From Catellatospora paridis (GTDB lineage: Bacteria; Actinomycetota; Actinomycetes; Mycobacteriales; Micromonosporaceae): 64,000 bases of DNA. The notes below the pieces were generated by a model that made no database searches, had not been told where the DNA came from, and worked only from the letters and a program-made list of their open reading frames with translations. Both the position numbers and the translations under genes were made by a program. The stretch spans positions 558,001-622,000 of the forward strand of contig NZ_ML769312.1 in the NCBI RefSeq assembly GCF_009720365.1, read 5' to 3'. Positions 7,666 to 15,748 of the stretch are shown here, piece by piece; the first letter of the stretch is position 1; every line of letters starts with the position of its first letter.

Positions 7666-8307
7666 ATGCGTGTCGTCGTCGCCGAGGACAGCGTGCTGCT
7701 GCGCGAGGGCATCGTCCGCCTGCTGATCGAGGCCGGCCACGAGGTCGTCGCCGCGGTCGGCGACGGGCCGGCCCTGGTCGACGCCATCGCCGTGCAGAAG
7801 CCCGACATCGCGGTCGTTGACGTGCGCATGCCGCCCAGCCACACCGACGAGGGTCTGCGCGCCGCGGTGCAGGCCCGGCGGGCGGCCCCGGGCACCCGGG
7901 TGCTGGTGCTGTCGCAGTACGTGGAGCTGGCGTACGCCGACGAGCTGCTCGCCGACGGCCGAGGCGGGGTCGGCTACCTGCTCAAGGACGCGGTGGTCGA
8001 CGTCGACGGCTTCCTGGATGCGCTGGACCGGGTCGGGTCCGGCGCGACCGTGCTCGACCCGCAGGTCATCGCGCAGCTGATGATGCGTGGCAGGAGGGAT
8101 CCGGTGCAGACCCTGACCCCGCGTGAGCGCGAGGTGCTGGAACTGATGGCGCAGGGCTACTCGAACACCGCGATCGGCCGGGCGCTGGTCATCGGCGACG
8201 GGGCCGTGGAGAAGCACATCGGCAACATCTTCGCCAAGCTCGACCTGGCCCCCGACGCCGATCAGCACCGCCGCGTGCTCGCGGTGCTGGCATACCTGCG
8301 GTCCTGA
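7666..8307 (+). CDS. NarL/LuxR-type response regulator
   Basis: A 213-residue regulator. The receiver domain has Asp8 in the acidic pocket, the phosphoacceptor Asp52 (VVDVRMPP) and Lys107 (YLLKD). A LuxR-type HTH lies at about residues 145-200 (LTPREREVLELMAQGYSN, VEKHIGNIFAKL). It is the partner of the kinase immediately upstream, with 4 bases between the genes. No obvious direct target sits next to the pair. Confidence 0.95.
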   Translation: MRVVVAEDSVLLREGIVRLLIEAGHEVVAAVGDGPALVDAIAVQKPDIAVVDVRMPPSHTDEGLRAAVQARRAAPGTRVLVLSQYVELAYADELLADGRGGVGYLLKDAVVDVDGFLDALDRVGSGATVLDPQVIAQLMMRGRRDPVQTLTPREREVLELMAQGYSNTAIGRALVIGDGAVEKHIGNIFAKLDLAPDADQHRRVLAVLAYLRS

Positions 8308-8393
8308 GCCGCGGTCCGGTCTCGAAGGTGCTGGTCCTGTTCCGGTCACCCGAGGTCTACGTGACCGTCGAGCAGCACTGATCTGTGGCGGGT

Positions 8394-8696
8394 TCAGCCG
8401 GGCAGCTTGGCTGCCAGCAGCTGCACCCTGCGGATCTCCGGTGGTTTGCGGAGCAGCTGGCCTGCGTGGCCCATCAGCGCGCCGGCGAGGTCGCCGTCGA
8501 GGTGGGCCTGCAGCGCTGCCTCGTCGGCGAACGCGTCGAACAGGCCGAACGTCGACTCGTCGAGGCGGAAGCAGAACCACGCCACGGTGCCCTTCTCCGC
8601 CTCGATCAGGGGCAGCCCGCCGGTGAGGAACGACGCCACCTCGTCCTCCATGCCCGGGGCGGCGTGCAGCGTCGCCATGAGGCCGATCGTGACCAT
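8394..8696 (-). CDS. ABM-domain putative quinol monooxygenase
   Basis: A 100-residue protein of the antibiotic biosynthesis monooxygenase (dimeric ferredoxin-like) fold. It has the ATLHAAPGMEDEVASFL start, a central WFCFRLDESTFGLFDAFAD strand pair and AALQAHLDG typical of YgiN-like quinol monooxygenases. It would act on a small quinol or polycyclic substrate as a cofactor-free cytoplasmic dimer, or serve a non-catalytic role. A clear AGGAG site 5 bases before the ATG fixes the start. Confidence 0.85.
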   Translation of the reverse strand: MVTIGLMATLHAAPGMEDEVASFLTGGLPLIEAEKGTVAWFCFRLDESTFGLFDAFADEAALQAHLDGDLAGALMGHAGQLLRKPPEIRRVQLLAAKLPG

Positions 8697-8853
8697 GTGC
8701 GCTCCTGTCGCGGGGGAGGGATCAGGCGTCGTTCCACGCGAGAGTATCGAGATCGCCGGTCCGATATAGCCGATTGCTCCGGTTAGTGTCGGACCATGCC
8801 CGGTACGGCCGAATCCGCCCTGCGCATCGCCGCGACGGCCCTAGTCTGGGCAT

Positions 8854-10332
8854 ATGGTCGGGCGGGCCGGGAACGGCCGGCAGGTGCTGGTCACCGGGGC
8901 GACCGGGTACATCGGCGGACGGCTCGCCCCGCGGCTGATCGAGGCGGGGCACCGGGTGCGCTGCCTGACCCGGTCGGCGACCCGGCTGCGCGACGTGCCC
9001 TGGGCGGCCCAGGCCGAGATCGTCGAGGCCGACGTCTCGGACCACGCCTCGACCCGGCGGGCCCTGCGCGGCATCGAGGTGGCGTACTACCTGGTCCACT
9101 CACTCGGCTCGCCCGGGTTCGAGGACCTCGACCGGCGCGCCGCGCAGACCTTCGCCGACGCGGCCCGGCAGGAGAGCGTCCGTCGCATCGTCTACCTGGG
9201 CGGCCCGGCACCGGATCGGATCGCCGGGGCGTCGGCGCACCTGCGATCCCGCGACGAGGTCGCCCGGATCCTCACCAACTCCGGCGTGCCCACGGTGACG
9301 CTGCGGGCCGCGGTCATCATCGGCTCCGGCTCGGCTTCGTTCGAGATGCTGCGGCACCTGACCGAGCGGCTGCCGGTCATGGTGACGCCGCGCTGGGTCG
9401 GCAACCGCATCCAGCCCATCGCGGTCCGCGACGTGCTGCACTACCTGGTCGGCTGGGCGAGCGTGCCCGGCGACGTGAACCGGTCCTTCGACATCGGCGG
9501 CCCGGACGTGCTCACGTACCGGGAGATGATGAGCCGCTACGCGCGGGTGGCGGGGCTCAACCGGCGGGTCGTCGTCCCGGTGCCCCCGCTGTCGCCGTGG
9601 CTGTCCTCGCTGTGGGTGGGCCTGGTGACGCCGGTCCCCGGCGCCATCGCGACCCCGCTGGTGGAGAGCCTGATCCACGAGGCGGTCTGCCACGAGCACG
9701 ACATCAGCCGTTACGTCACCGACCCGACGGGCGGGCTGAAGCCGTTCGACGAGGCGGTCCGGCTGGCGCTGCTCAGGATCCGCGACGCGGAGGTGGAGAC
9801 CCACTGGACGACCGCGGCGTGGACGCGCGCCCCGGCCGAGCCGCTGCCCACCGACCCGGACTGGTCCGGCGGCAGCCTCTACGTCGACGAGCACACCGAG
9901 CGGGTCAAGGCCCCGCCGTCGGCGCTGTGGGAGGTCGTCTCCGGCGTCGGCGGGGACAACGGCTGGTACTCCTCCGACCTGGCCTGGACCGCGCGCGGCC
10001 TGCTCGACAAGGCCTTCGGCGGGATCGGCCTGCGCCGCGGCCGCCGCGACCCCGCCCTGCTGCGCGCGGGGGAGACGGTGGACTTTTGGCGGGTCGAGGA
10101 GATCGAGCCCGGCCGGCTGCTGCGACTGCGCGCCGAGATGCAGCTGCCGGGCCGCGCCTGGCTGGAGATGCGGGTCGGCGACGACCCACGGGGCAGCCGG
10201 TACACCCAGCGCAGCGTGTTCGCCCCCCGCGGCCTGGCCGGGCACCTGTACTGGCGGGCCACCGCACCCCTGCACTCGATGATCTTCGGTGACATGGCCC
10301 GCAACATCGCCCGCGCCGCCGAGCGCGCCTGA
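8854..10332 (+). CDS. NAD(P)-binding SDR protein with C-terminal DUF2867 domain
   Basis: A 492-residue fusion. The N-terminal atypical short-chain dehydrogenase/epimerase domain has GATGYIG (15-21) for dinucleotide binding and a YYLVHSLG segment near residue 75. The C-terminal half (from about residue 335) is the DUF2867 SRPBCC-like domain with GWYSSDLAW and the EEIEPGRLLRLRAEM strands. The full-length fusion is common in actinobacteria and cyanobacteria; the substrate is undefined. A TAGTCT hexamer lies about 10 bases before the ATG, so the transcript may be leaderless. Confidence 0.88.
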   Translation: MVGRAGNGRQVLVTGATGYIGGRLAPRLIEAGHRVRCLTRSATRLRDVPWAAQAEIVEADVSDHASTRRALRGIEVAYYLVHSLGSPGFEDLDRRAAQTFADAARQESVRRIVYLGGPAPDRIAGASAHLRSRDEVARILTNSGVPTVTLRAAVIIGSGSASFEMLRHLTERLPVMVTPRWVGNRIQPIAVRDVLHYLVGWASVPGDVNRSFDIGGPDVLTYREMMSRYARVAGLNRRVVVPVPPLSPWLSSLWVGLVTPVPGAIATPLVESLIHEAVCHEHDISRYVTDPTGGLKPFDEAVRLALLRIRDAEVETHWTTAAWTRAPAEPLPTDPDWSGGSLYVDEHTERVKAPPSALWEVVSGVGGDNGWYSSDLAWTARGLLDKAFGGIGLRRGRRDPALLRAGETVDFWRVEEIEPGRLLRLRAEMQLPGRAWLEMRVGDDPRGSRYTQRSVFAPRGLAGHLYWRATAPLHSMIFGDMARNIARAAERA

Positions 10333-10354
10333 CCGACCCGCCCCGGGTGCCGCG

Positions 10355-11248
10355 TCAGCGCGGCCGCAGCACGTCGGCGAACAGGTCGACCAGGGCGGTG
10401 GCGCACGAGCCGTCGGGGTCCTTCGTGGCGTTGTAGCAGCCGACCGAGACCCCGGCCAGGGCGTCGGACGCGGTCAGCGGCCGCATCAGCTCCCGCAGTT
10501 CGGCCAGCCGCAGCCCGTCCGGCATCAGGTAGTCCGTGGCGGGGAAGGCCCGCTGGTCGAGCACGTCGACGTCCAGATGCACCCAGTAGGGGCCGCCTCG
10601 GGCCAGCGCCTCGCGGGCTGCCGCGCCCGCCTCCGTGATGCCCTGTTTCTGCAGGTCGTCGGGGGTGGACTCGGGCCGGTAGCCGAGCTGTTCGGGCAGC
10701 ACCGAGCCGTACTCGATCGCCTCGGCGCGGTCGCGCGGCCCCAGCAGCTGCAGCCGGTCCGGCGTGACCAGCGGACCGCCGACGAGATCCACCCAGTCCA
10801 CCGGCCCGTGCCCGGTGACCACGGAGATCGGCATGTCGGCCGGCTCGCCGGTGGGGGAGGTGCGTCCGTCATAGAGGTCCAGGTGCCCGTCGAGGTACGC
10901 GAGCCCGGTGCCGCCCAGGGCATCACGTGCTCCCGCGAGCACGGCGGGCACCAGGGTGCAGCAGCCGCCGATCACCAGCGGCAGGTGACCGGCCGTGAGC
11001 AGCTGGTGGACGTGGCGGCGTACGACGTCGGTCATGGTGCGCACCGATGGTTAGGCGAGCACGCCGGTGTGCTCGTCGCGGACCCGGCCGACCAGGCGGA
11101 CCGGCAGGTCCCCGCCGTCGCGGCCGCCGACGGCCGCGACCAAGCCCGCCGCGCGCAGGGCACCGGGGGACAGCTCGGTTCCGAAGGGCGGGTCGCCCGC
11201 CTCGGGCACACCGACGCAGTCGATCGGCACGCCCACCACCGTGATCAT
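10355..11248 (-). pseudogene. Arginase/ureohydrolase-family gene interrupted by an in-frame TAA
   Basis: Residues 1-65 (VVGVPIDC..., GTELSPGALRAAGL) are the N-terminus of an arginase-fold protein and end at TAA (11051-11053). The same frame then resumes at once (PSVRTMTDVVRRHVHQLL...) and continues for 231 more residues to a TGA, with no shift. The second part carries the ureohydrolase elements IGGCCT (canonical GGDHS), YLDGHLDLYD (DxHxD) and HLDVDVLD (HxDxDxxD). The GGCC variant suggests a diverged metal site even when the gene is intact. It may be a true pseudogene, a base-calling error (for example TAC or CAA read as TAA), or two chains with restart at the GTG at 11044. Confidence 0.75.
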
Positions 11249-11359
11249 GAATCGAGTCTCGTCGCCGTCCGAGCCCGCGGCAAGCAGGCACGCCGCCCGT
11301 CACCACTCTGGACCCCGGCCGCCGTGACAGCGGTTCGGATCGACCCACATGATGTACGG

Positions 11360-12142
11360 ATGGACGACGCCCCGAGCGCGACACCCCACCGCAACGAGGA
11401 CATGGCCACGATGCTCGCCGCACGCGTGCGTGCCGAGTTCGGCGACCCAGCGGGTTGGCCGCGTCCCGGGGGCTACCCGGACGCGCTCGCCCTGTGCGCC
11501 ATCGACTCGATCCAGTCGATCGGAGTGCGGTACGAGAGCGTCGGCAACGTCGTCACGCGATACCGGAAGTTCCGGCGTGATCAGGGTGGCGATCCCGCGA
11601 CCGACGGTATGCCGCAACTGCTGCGCACGTTCGAGGACCTCGGTGGGGTCGAAGCCTGGGCTGCGCGGATAGGCACCGCGAATCGGACCTCGACGCACGC
11701 CGGAGCGCCGCTCAAAGCCCTCGCCATCGAGCAGGCAGCCAACGCGCTTTCGGCCCTCAACGTGCTGACGTGCCGGGATCTCAGAGGTTGCGAGTCCGAT
11801 CGACTCAAAGCGGTGCGGTCTGCCTGGTGCGGTGTGCCTGGGCAGGGCTCCGGCACCTCCTGGCGATACCTGTTGATGCTGGCAGGCGTCCCGGGCGTCA
11901 AACCCGACCGCATGATCATCCGTTTCGTCGCCGGCACCGTCAGCCGATCCGAGGGATCAGTCAGCGCCTCGCTCGCCGCCGCAGTGGTCCTGCGTGCGGC
12001 CGAACAGCTCGGGGTAACGGCTACCGACCTCGACCACGTGGTCTGGCGCCGGCAGTCCGGACGGGACACCGACGTCGAGGCTGAGCCGATGTCTGCCGAC
12101 GGTGTCGCCGACCCTCCCTCGGCCGAGCGGGCCGCCCTCTGA
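11360..12142 (+). CDS. Conserved hypothetical protein, possibly HhH-GPD-like
   Basis: A 260-residue, mostly helical protein without signal peptide or membrane segment. The segment SGTSWRYLLMLAGVPGVKPDRMIIRFV resembles the helix-hairpin-helix turn and following helix of DNA-glycosylase-like proteins (G-x-GTxxxYLLML, GxKPDxMIxRFV). The catalytic Lys/Asp of endonuclease III is not evident, so this is only a fold suggestion. Alternative start: ATG at 11402. It is divergent from the arginase-family gene, with 111 bases between starts, and converges on the YoaK gene with an 8-base gap. Confidence 0.65.
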   Translation: MDDAPSATPHRNEDMATMLAARVRAEFGDPAGWPRPGGYPDALALCAIDSIQSIGVRYESVGNVVTRYRKFRRDQGGDPATDGMPQLLRTFEDLGGVEAWAARIGTANRTSTHAGAPLKALAIEQAANALSALNVLTCRDLRGCESDRLKAVRSAWCGVPGQGSGTSWRYLLMLAGVPGVKPDRMIIRFVAGTVSRSEGSVSASLAAAVVLRAAEQLGVTATDLDHVVWRRQSGRDTDVEAEPMSADGVADPPSAERAAL

Positions 12143-12150
12143 GCTGACCT

Positions 12151-12840
12151 TCAGGAGGCGCCGCGACGGCGGTCGTCGGCGAGGAACAGGGCCAGTCCGA
12201 TCAGCAGCAGGCCGGTCGCCACCCACACGGCGCGATCACCGAGGTGGAACGTGACCAGACCGCCGAGCAGCGCGCCCACGGCGAATGAGCCGACAGCCGG
12301 CCACAGGCTGCGGGCCTGCGCGGCCGCGTCGCGCTCGCGGCGGACGACCGCGCCGTACACGGCCTGGGCGGCGTTGCGCAGGTTGGTCGTGGTGACTGTC
12401 GTGTTGAACGTCCACCGGCCGATCAGCCCGAACGATGTGATCTGCACCGACGCCACGAAGGCGATCAAGACGGCGACCAGGTCGTCGGATCCGCCGGACG
12501 GCAGCAGGCCGACCACGACCAGCACCAGGATCTCCAGCACCAGCGCGGCCCGCACCGGTTTGCGCAGAGCGCTGGCCACCCGGGGCAGCCGGATGGTCTC
12601 GGCCGCCCACACCCCGACCACGAACGCGATGATCGGCGGCACGTGCCGCAGCGCCTCACCCCACTGCGCCTGCGCGGCCTGCACACCCAGCAGCACCACG
12701 TTGCCGGTCTGCGCGGTCGCGAACACCCCGCCACGACCGAGGAACGTGTAGGCGTCGAGGAACCCAGCGGCCATCGTGAGCAGCACGATCAGGCGCAACG
12801 ACCGCGACGTCCGGTACGGGACGCCGCCCGGTTCCCCCAT
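12151..12840 (-). CDS. YoaK/DUF1275 family membrane protein
   Basis: A 229-residue integral membrane protein with six predicted helices. It shows the family landmarks: GFLDAYTFLGRGGVFATAQTGNVVLLG in the first third, and the segment GRWTFNTTVTTTNLRNAAQAVYGA with its TTxL pattern. The function of the family is unknown; some members are called small-molecule permeases without proof. A perfect AGGAGGTG site lies 5 bases before the ATG. Confidence 0.9.
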   Translation of the reverse strand: MGEPGGVPYRTSRSLRLIVLLTMAAGFLDAYTFLGRGGVFATAQTGNVVLLGVQAAQAQWGEALRHVPPIIAFVVGVWAAETIRLPRVASALRKPVRAALVLEILVLVVVGLLPSGGSDDLVAVLIAFVASVQITSFGLIGRWTFNTTVTTTNLRNAAQAVYGAVVRRERDAAAQARSLWPAVGSFAVGALLGGLVTFHLGDRAVWVATGLLLIGLALFLADDRRRGAS

Positions 12841-13033
12841 CGCCACACCTCCTGACGCACCTTCCCACGATGTTTCCCGGCGAACGCTCGGCACGTGCCG
12901 AGACCGGATTCTTCGCCGCAAAGGACCGCCGTACACCCCGTATGCGACACCGTCGACCTCGGAAGGTCGACAGTCGTTGTCACCTGGACGCGGGCCTGCT
13001 GCGATATAGGTCGACGACGGGAGGGGCACGACC

Positions 13034-14017
13034 ATGCTCGATGGCACGGTCCAGGTAGGCGACGTCGACCTGCCCGGCTACCAGGTGATGAGCGTGGCGG
13101 GGTTGCGCTCCATCGCCCACCTGGTGTCTCGGACCAGCGGCCGGTGCGGTGTCTACGTGCTGCGTTTCCGTAACGCCGACAGGTACGTCGGCCAGGCCGT
13201 CGACGTGGCAGTCCGCTTCGCGGCCCACCGGCGCGCATACGGCGACGACATCGTCGAGATCGCTTTCCGGCGCGTGGCGCGCCGGTCGCTGGATCTGGCG
13301 GAGCGTGCCGAGATCCAGCGGCTGCACCAAGCTGTCCCGCTGCGCAATGTCGTCGACACCCCCGGCCGTCTCGGGGCGAGCGACTTCGACGAGTTGGTGC
13401 CGCCGCAGGAGCAGCAGGACTGGCTGACCTCCCGCCCGGCGACGCTCACGGGCGTGGAGCGCACCGAGCCGCCGCAGCTGCGACAGCGGCAGCAGTACCG
13501 GTTCGCCCGGCTCGCCGCGGACGAGCGGTTCCCCGCCCTCGCTGAGCTGCTGCATCGCTACCTTGCCTGGACTGTGCCCAGCCCTGGCCGGACCGAGCTG
13601 AGCTACTGGTCGCTGAGCGCGGTGCCGACCACCAACAGCGCCACCTATCCGCGGCTGCTCACCCTGTCGGTGCACACGCTGGAGACCCTGTACGTGTGTA
13701 CGCCGAAAGCGCGCCCGGACGAACTCATGATCGTCCTGAACGCTGACCTCGGTACGCTGCTTGACCACCACGGAAGCCTGAACTCGTTCGAGTCTCGGAC
13801 GGGTGCCGTCGTGCGGGAGGCGGACTATGCCGTCCGGTCCTCGGTCGCCACGCTGGAAACCGGATCGACAGCCGAGGCGCGGGACCTGCTCGCCGAACCA
13901 AGCGTTATGGCAGCGGCCCGGCGGCTCAACCTGGACCTGATGCGCAAGGGCCCGACAATGCACTGGCGGTCGCACTGCTACGACCTCGGCGACGTGGCAT
14001 TCGGCCGGGCGGCCTGA
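13034..14017 (+). CDS. GIY-YIG nuclease-domain protein
   Basis: A 327-residue protein. A GIY-YIG core starts at Gly39-Val-Tyr41 and continues with RYVGQAVDVAVRFAAHRR (Tyr51-Val-Gly53, Arg61, His65), then a helix with LAERAEIQRL whose Glu could be the catalytic metal ligand. The C-terminal 200 residues have no recognised domain. Stand-alone GIY-YIG proteins act in repair, restriction or mobile elements. No methyltransferase or mobile gene is adjacent, so the role is unknown. A GACGGGAGGGG ribosome site upstream supports the ATG. A 13-bp-arm hairpin follows the gene. Confidence 0.8.
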   Translation: MLDGTVQVGDVDLPGYQVMSVAGLRSIAHLVSRTSGRCGVYVLRFRNADRYVGQAVDVAVRFAAHRRAYGDDIVEIAFRRVARRSLDLAERAEIQRLHQAVPLRNVVDTPGRLGASDFDELVPPQEQQDWLTSRPATLTGVERTEPPQLRQRQQYRFARLAADERFPALAELLHRYLAWTVPSPGRTELSYWSLSAVPTTNSATYPRLLTLSVHTLETLYVCTPKARPDELMIVLNADLGTLLDHHGSLNSFESRTGAVVREADYAVRSSVATLETGSTAEARDLLAEPSVMAAARRLNLDLMRKGPTMHWRSHCYDLGDVAFGRAA

Positions 14018-14070
14018 GTCAGCCCAGCCCACGCGTCGGCAGACCCGATCGGTCAGGAATCGAGAAGCGT

Positions 14071-14107
14071 GGGCATGGCGGCCGCAACTAGCGTGGCCGC
14101 CATGCCC
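14071..14107 (+). terminator. Hairpin after the GIY-YIG gene
   Basis: Perfect 13-bp arms, GGGCATGGCGGCC and GGCCGCCATGCCC, flank an 11-base loop. The hairpin begins 53 bases after the GIY-YIG stop and ends 48 bases before the next start. No T-run follows, as is common for actinobacterial terminators. Confidence 0.6.
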
Positions 14108-14155
14108 CGTAGGTCGTCGGGGATCAGGGATTCCCGTCTTCCTCAGGAGCTCGCA

Positions 14156-14383
14156 TTGAACTGGAACAAGTGGATCAGGCAGGCGCACCGCTGGGTGTCC
14201 GTCGCCTTCACGGTGAGCGTCATCGCTACCTTCATCGCCCTGGCGCAGGAGGAACCGGTCGTCTGGGTCTCCTACGTGCCGCTGCTGCCGCTCGCGTTGC
14301 TCCTGCTCAGCGGGCTGTACCTGTTCGCGCTGCCGTATGCCGCCAAGTGGCGCAACCGGCGGCGGACCGCTCAGGAGGCGTGA
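14156..14383 (+). CDS. Small two-helix membrane protein
   Basis: A 75-residue protein with a TTG start 6 bases after an AGGAG site, giving LNWNKWIRQAHRWVSVAF... It has two transmembrane helices (about residues 14-32 and 42-62), then a basic tail (KWRNRRRT), which suggests the C-terminus faces the cytoplasm. Upstream in-frame ATG codons (14069, 14102) fall in the hairpin region and have no better ribosome site. The QAHRWVSVAF segment resembles small actinobacterial membrane proteins of unknown function. Confidence 0.7.
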   Translation: MNWNKWIRQAHRWVSVAFTVSVIATFIALAQEEPVVWVSYVPLLPLALLLLSGLYLFALPYAAKWRNRRRTAQEA

Positions 14384-14518
14384 CTCAGGCCAGCGCCTCA
14401 CCGGCGAAGTGCCGCCGCCGGTGCTCCCGGTGAAGAGGCCGACAGGTCGGTCGCCGCTGACCGTGGGCGCATGCCGGATTTCGGCCGCTCACGGCCTGCT
14501 CGGGCCTAAAGTGATCAT

Positions 14519-15166
14519 GTGGTCAGGGGTTCCGCGCGTGTCTGGGGGCGCGACACGGTGGAGTTCGGCCGGGTGACCGGGTTCAGTGACGGACTGTTCG
14601 CCATCGCGATGACGCTGCTCATCGTCGAGGTCGCGGTGCCACGCATGATCCACACGGGCAGCAGTCGCGAGCTGCTGGACAGGCTCGAGGAGTTGGTGCC
14701 GGAGTTCGCCGGCTTCTTCCTGTCGTTCGCGCTGATCGGCCGGTACTGGGTGGCCCACCACCAGATGTTCAGCGTGCTGCGCGGCATCGACTACGGCCTG
14801 ATCTCGCGCAACCTCGTCTATCTGGCGTTCATCGCGTTCATGCCGTTCCCGACCGCGTTGCTGGGCGACTACTTCGACAACCCGCTGGCGGTCATCGCGT
14901 ACGCCGTCACCGGCGCGATCGTCAGCGCCCTGGAGGTGGTGCTGCTGCGCTACGCGTGGAAGGCGAACCTGCTGCGTGTGAAGGTGACCCCGGAGGTGAT
15001 GCGCTGGGGATCGATCATGTCGCTGTCACCGGTGGTGGCTTTCCTGATCTCGATCCCGGTGGCCTTCGTCAGCACGCCGCTCGCGGTGCTGATGTGGCTG
15101 ATCACGGTGCCGTTCGGCATCTACATGCACCGCCGCGCCCCCGCGGGCGCGGACGTGCTGGAGTAG
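14519..15166 (+). CDS. TMEM175/DUF1211 family potassium-channel-like protein
   Basis: A 215-residue membrane protein. It carries the TMEM175 signature RVTGFSDGLFAIAMTLLIVEV in the first helix, where the FSD motif lies and hydrophobic pore residues follow, and about six helices in all. Bacterial homologues form tetrameric K+-permeable channels. The start may be the GTG at 14519 or the GTG at 14558, which places the FSD motif nearer the N-terminus and has a GGGGGCG sequence upstream. It converges on the DUF3817 gene with a single base between the stops. Confidence 0.88.
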   Translation: MVRGSARVWGRDTVEFGRVTGFSDGLFAIAMTLLIVEVAVPRMIHTGSSRELLDRLEELVPEFAGFFLSFALIGRYWVAHHQMFSVLRGIDYGLISRNLVYLAFIAFMPFPTALLGDYFDNPLAVIAYAVTGAIVSALEVVLLRYAWKANLLRVKVTPEVMRWGSIMSLSPVVAFLISIPVAFVSTPLAVLMWLITVPFGIYMHRRAPAGADVLE

Positions 15167-15167
15167 C

Positions 15168-15506
15168 TCAGCGGGCGGCGGCGACCGCGGGCTCGGCCTC
15201 GGCCTGGGCGGCGGCCGGGGTGCGCTTGGCGACCCAGCGCTCGAAGAGCAGGCCCAGGAACGGCGGGATGGACGCCGCGCCGCCGACGACCAGGCGGCCG
15301 AAGCTCCAGCGGTGCACGCGGGCGGTCCACAGCAGGGTCACCAGGTAGAAGACGAACATCGCGCCGTGCACCCGGCCGAAGACGAACACGCCGATGTCGT
15401 TCTTGACGACGATGTACTTGAAGAACATGCCGATGAGCAGGCCGGCCCAGGAGATGGTCTCGGCGATGGCGGCGTAGCGGAACCAGCGGCCTGCGGTGCT
15501 CGACAT
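15168..15506 (-). CDS. DUF3817 membrane protein
   Basis: A 112-residue protein with three hydrophobic helices, typical of DUF3817 (FRYAAIAETISWAGLLIGMFFKY, then GRVHGAMFVFYLVTLLWTARVH with the conserved GxxHGxxF motif). The C-terminal tail is Ala/Glu-rich and soluble. The family has no settled function. A CTGGAGAG ribosome site precedes the ATG. The 222-base region upstream is shared with the carotenoid-type operon. Confidence 0.88.
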   Translation of the reverse strand: MSSTAGRWFRYAAIAETISWAGLLIGMFFKYIVVKNDIGVFVFGRVHGAMFVFYLVTLLWTARVHRWSFGRLVVGGAASIPPFLGLLFERWVAKRTPAAAQAEAEPAVAAAR

Positions 15507-15693
15507 GAACTCTCCAGGAAGTCGGCGGTGACGGAGCCGATCATAGAGCCGCGCCGGCGCACCTCGACGGGCTCGCCACGCTGCTGTGATCGGCGTGACC
15601 TTAACCGTTGATCCACGAAAATGCCTGAAAGCCTTCTGAAGATCTGCACTACGGCGACGATCCGCTGGTCAGGGGCGGGTTTGAAACATGGCA

Positions 15694-15728
15694 TTGACTC
15701 GATGGACCGGGCGCTCTAATTTGAACAC
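15694..15728 (+). promoter_or_regulatory. Sigma-70-type promoter of the CrtI-like operon (leaderless)
   Basis: TTGACT (15694-15699), a 17-base spacer, and TAATTT (15717-15722). The expected transcription start, about 7 bases later, coincides with the GTG at 15729, so the mRNA is predicted to be leaderless. This also explains the lack of a ribosome site. Confidence 0.7.
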
Positions 15729-15748
15729 GTGTTCAGAACAGATGTTCA
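15722..15748. promoter_or_regulatory. Double palindromic operator, probable TetR binding site
   Basis: A perfect 14-bp palindrome, TGAACACGTGTTCA (15722-15735), is followed directly by a second GAACAnnTGTTC copy (15736-15747). The sites cover the -10 hexamer, start point and first codons of the operon. The operon's last gene encodes a TetR-family repressor, so negative autoregulation is the simplest reading. Confidence 0.75.

Noticed and set aside
7168-8580. Long minus-strand frame opposite the two-component system
   Set aside because: Antisense to the kinase and response regulator. Its composition is low-complexity Arg/Pro/Ala with no domain.
10289-11359. Long plus-strand extension upstream of the hypothetical gene at 11360
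   Set aside because: It is antisense to the arginase-family gene, and protein-like conserved character starts only after 11360.
12935-12995. GTCGAC-rich repeats upstream of the GIY-YIG gene suggesting an operator
   Set aside because: The pairs are short and irregular and could arise by chance in this base composition.
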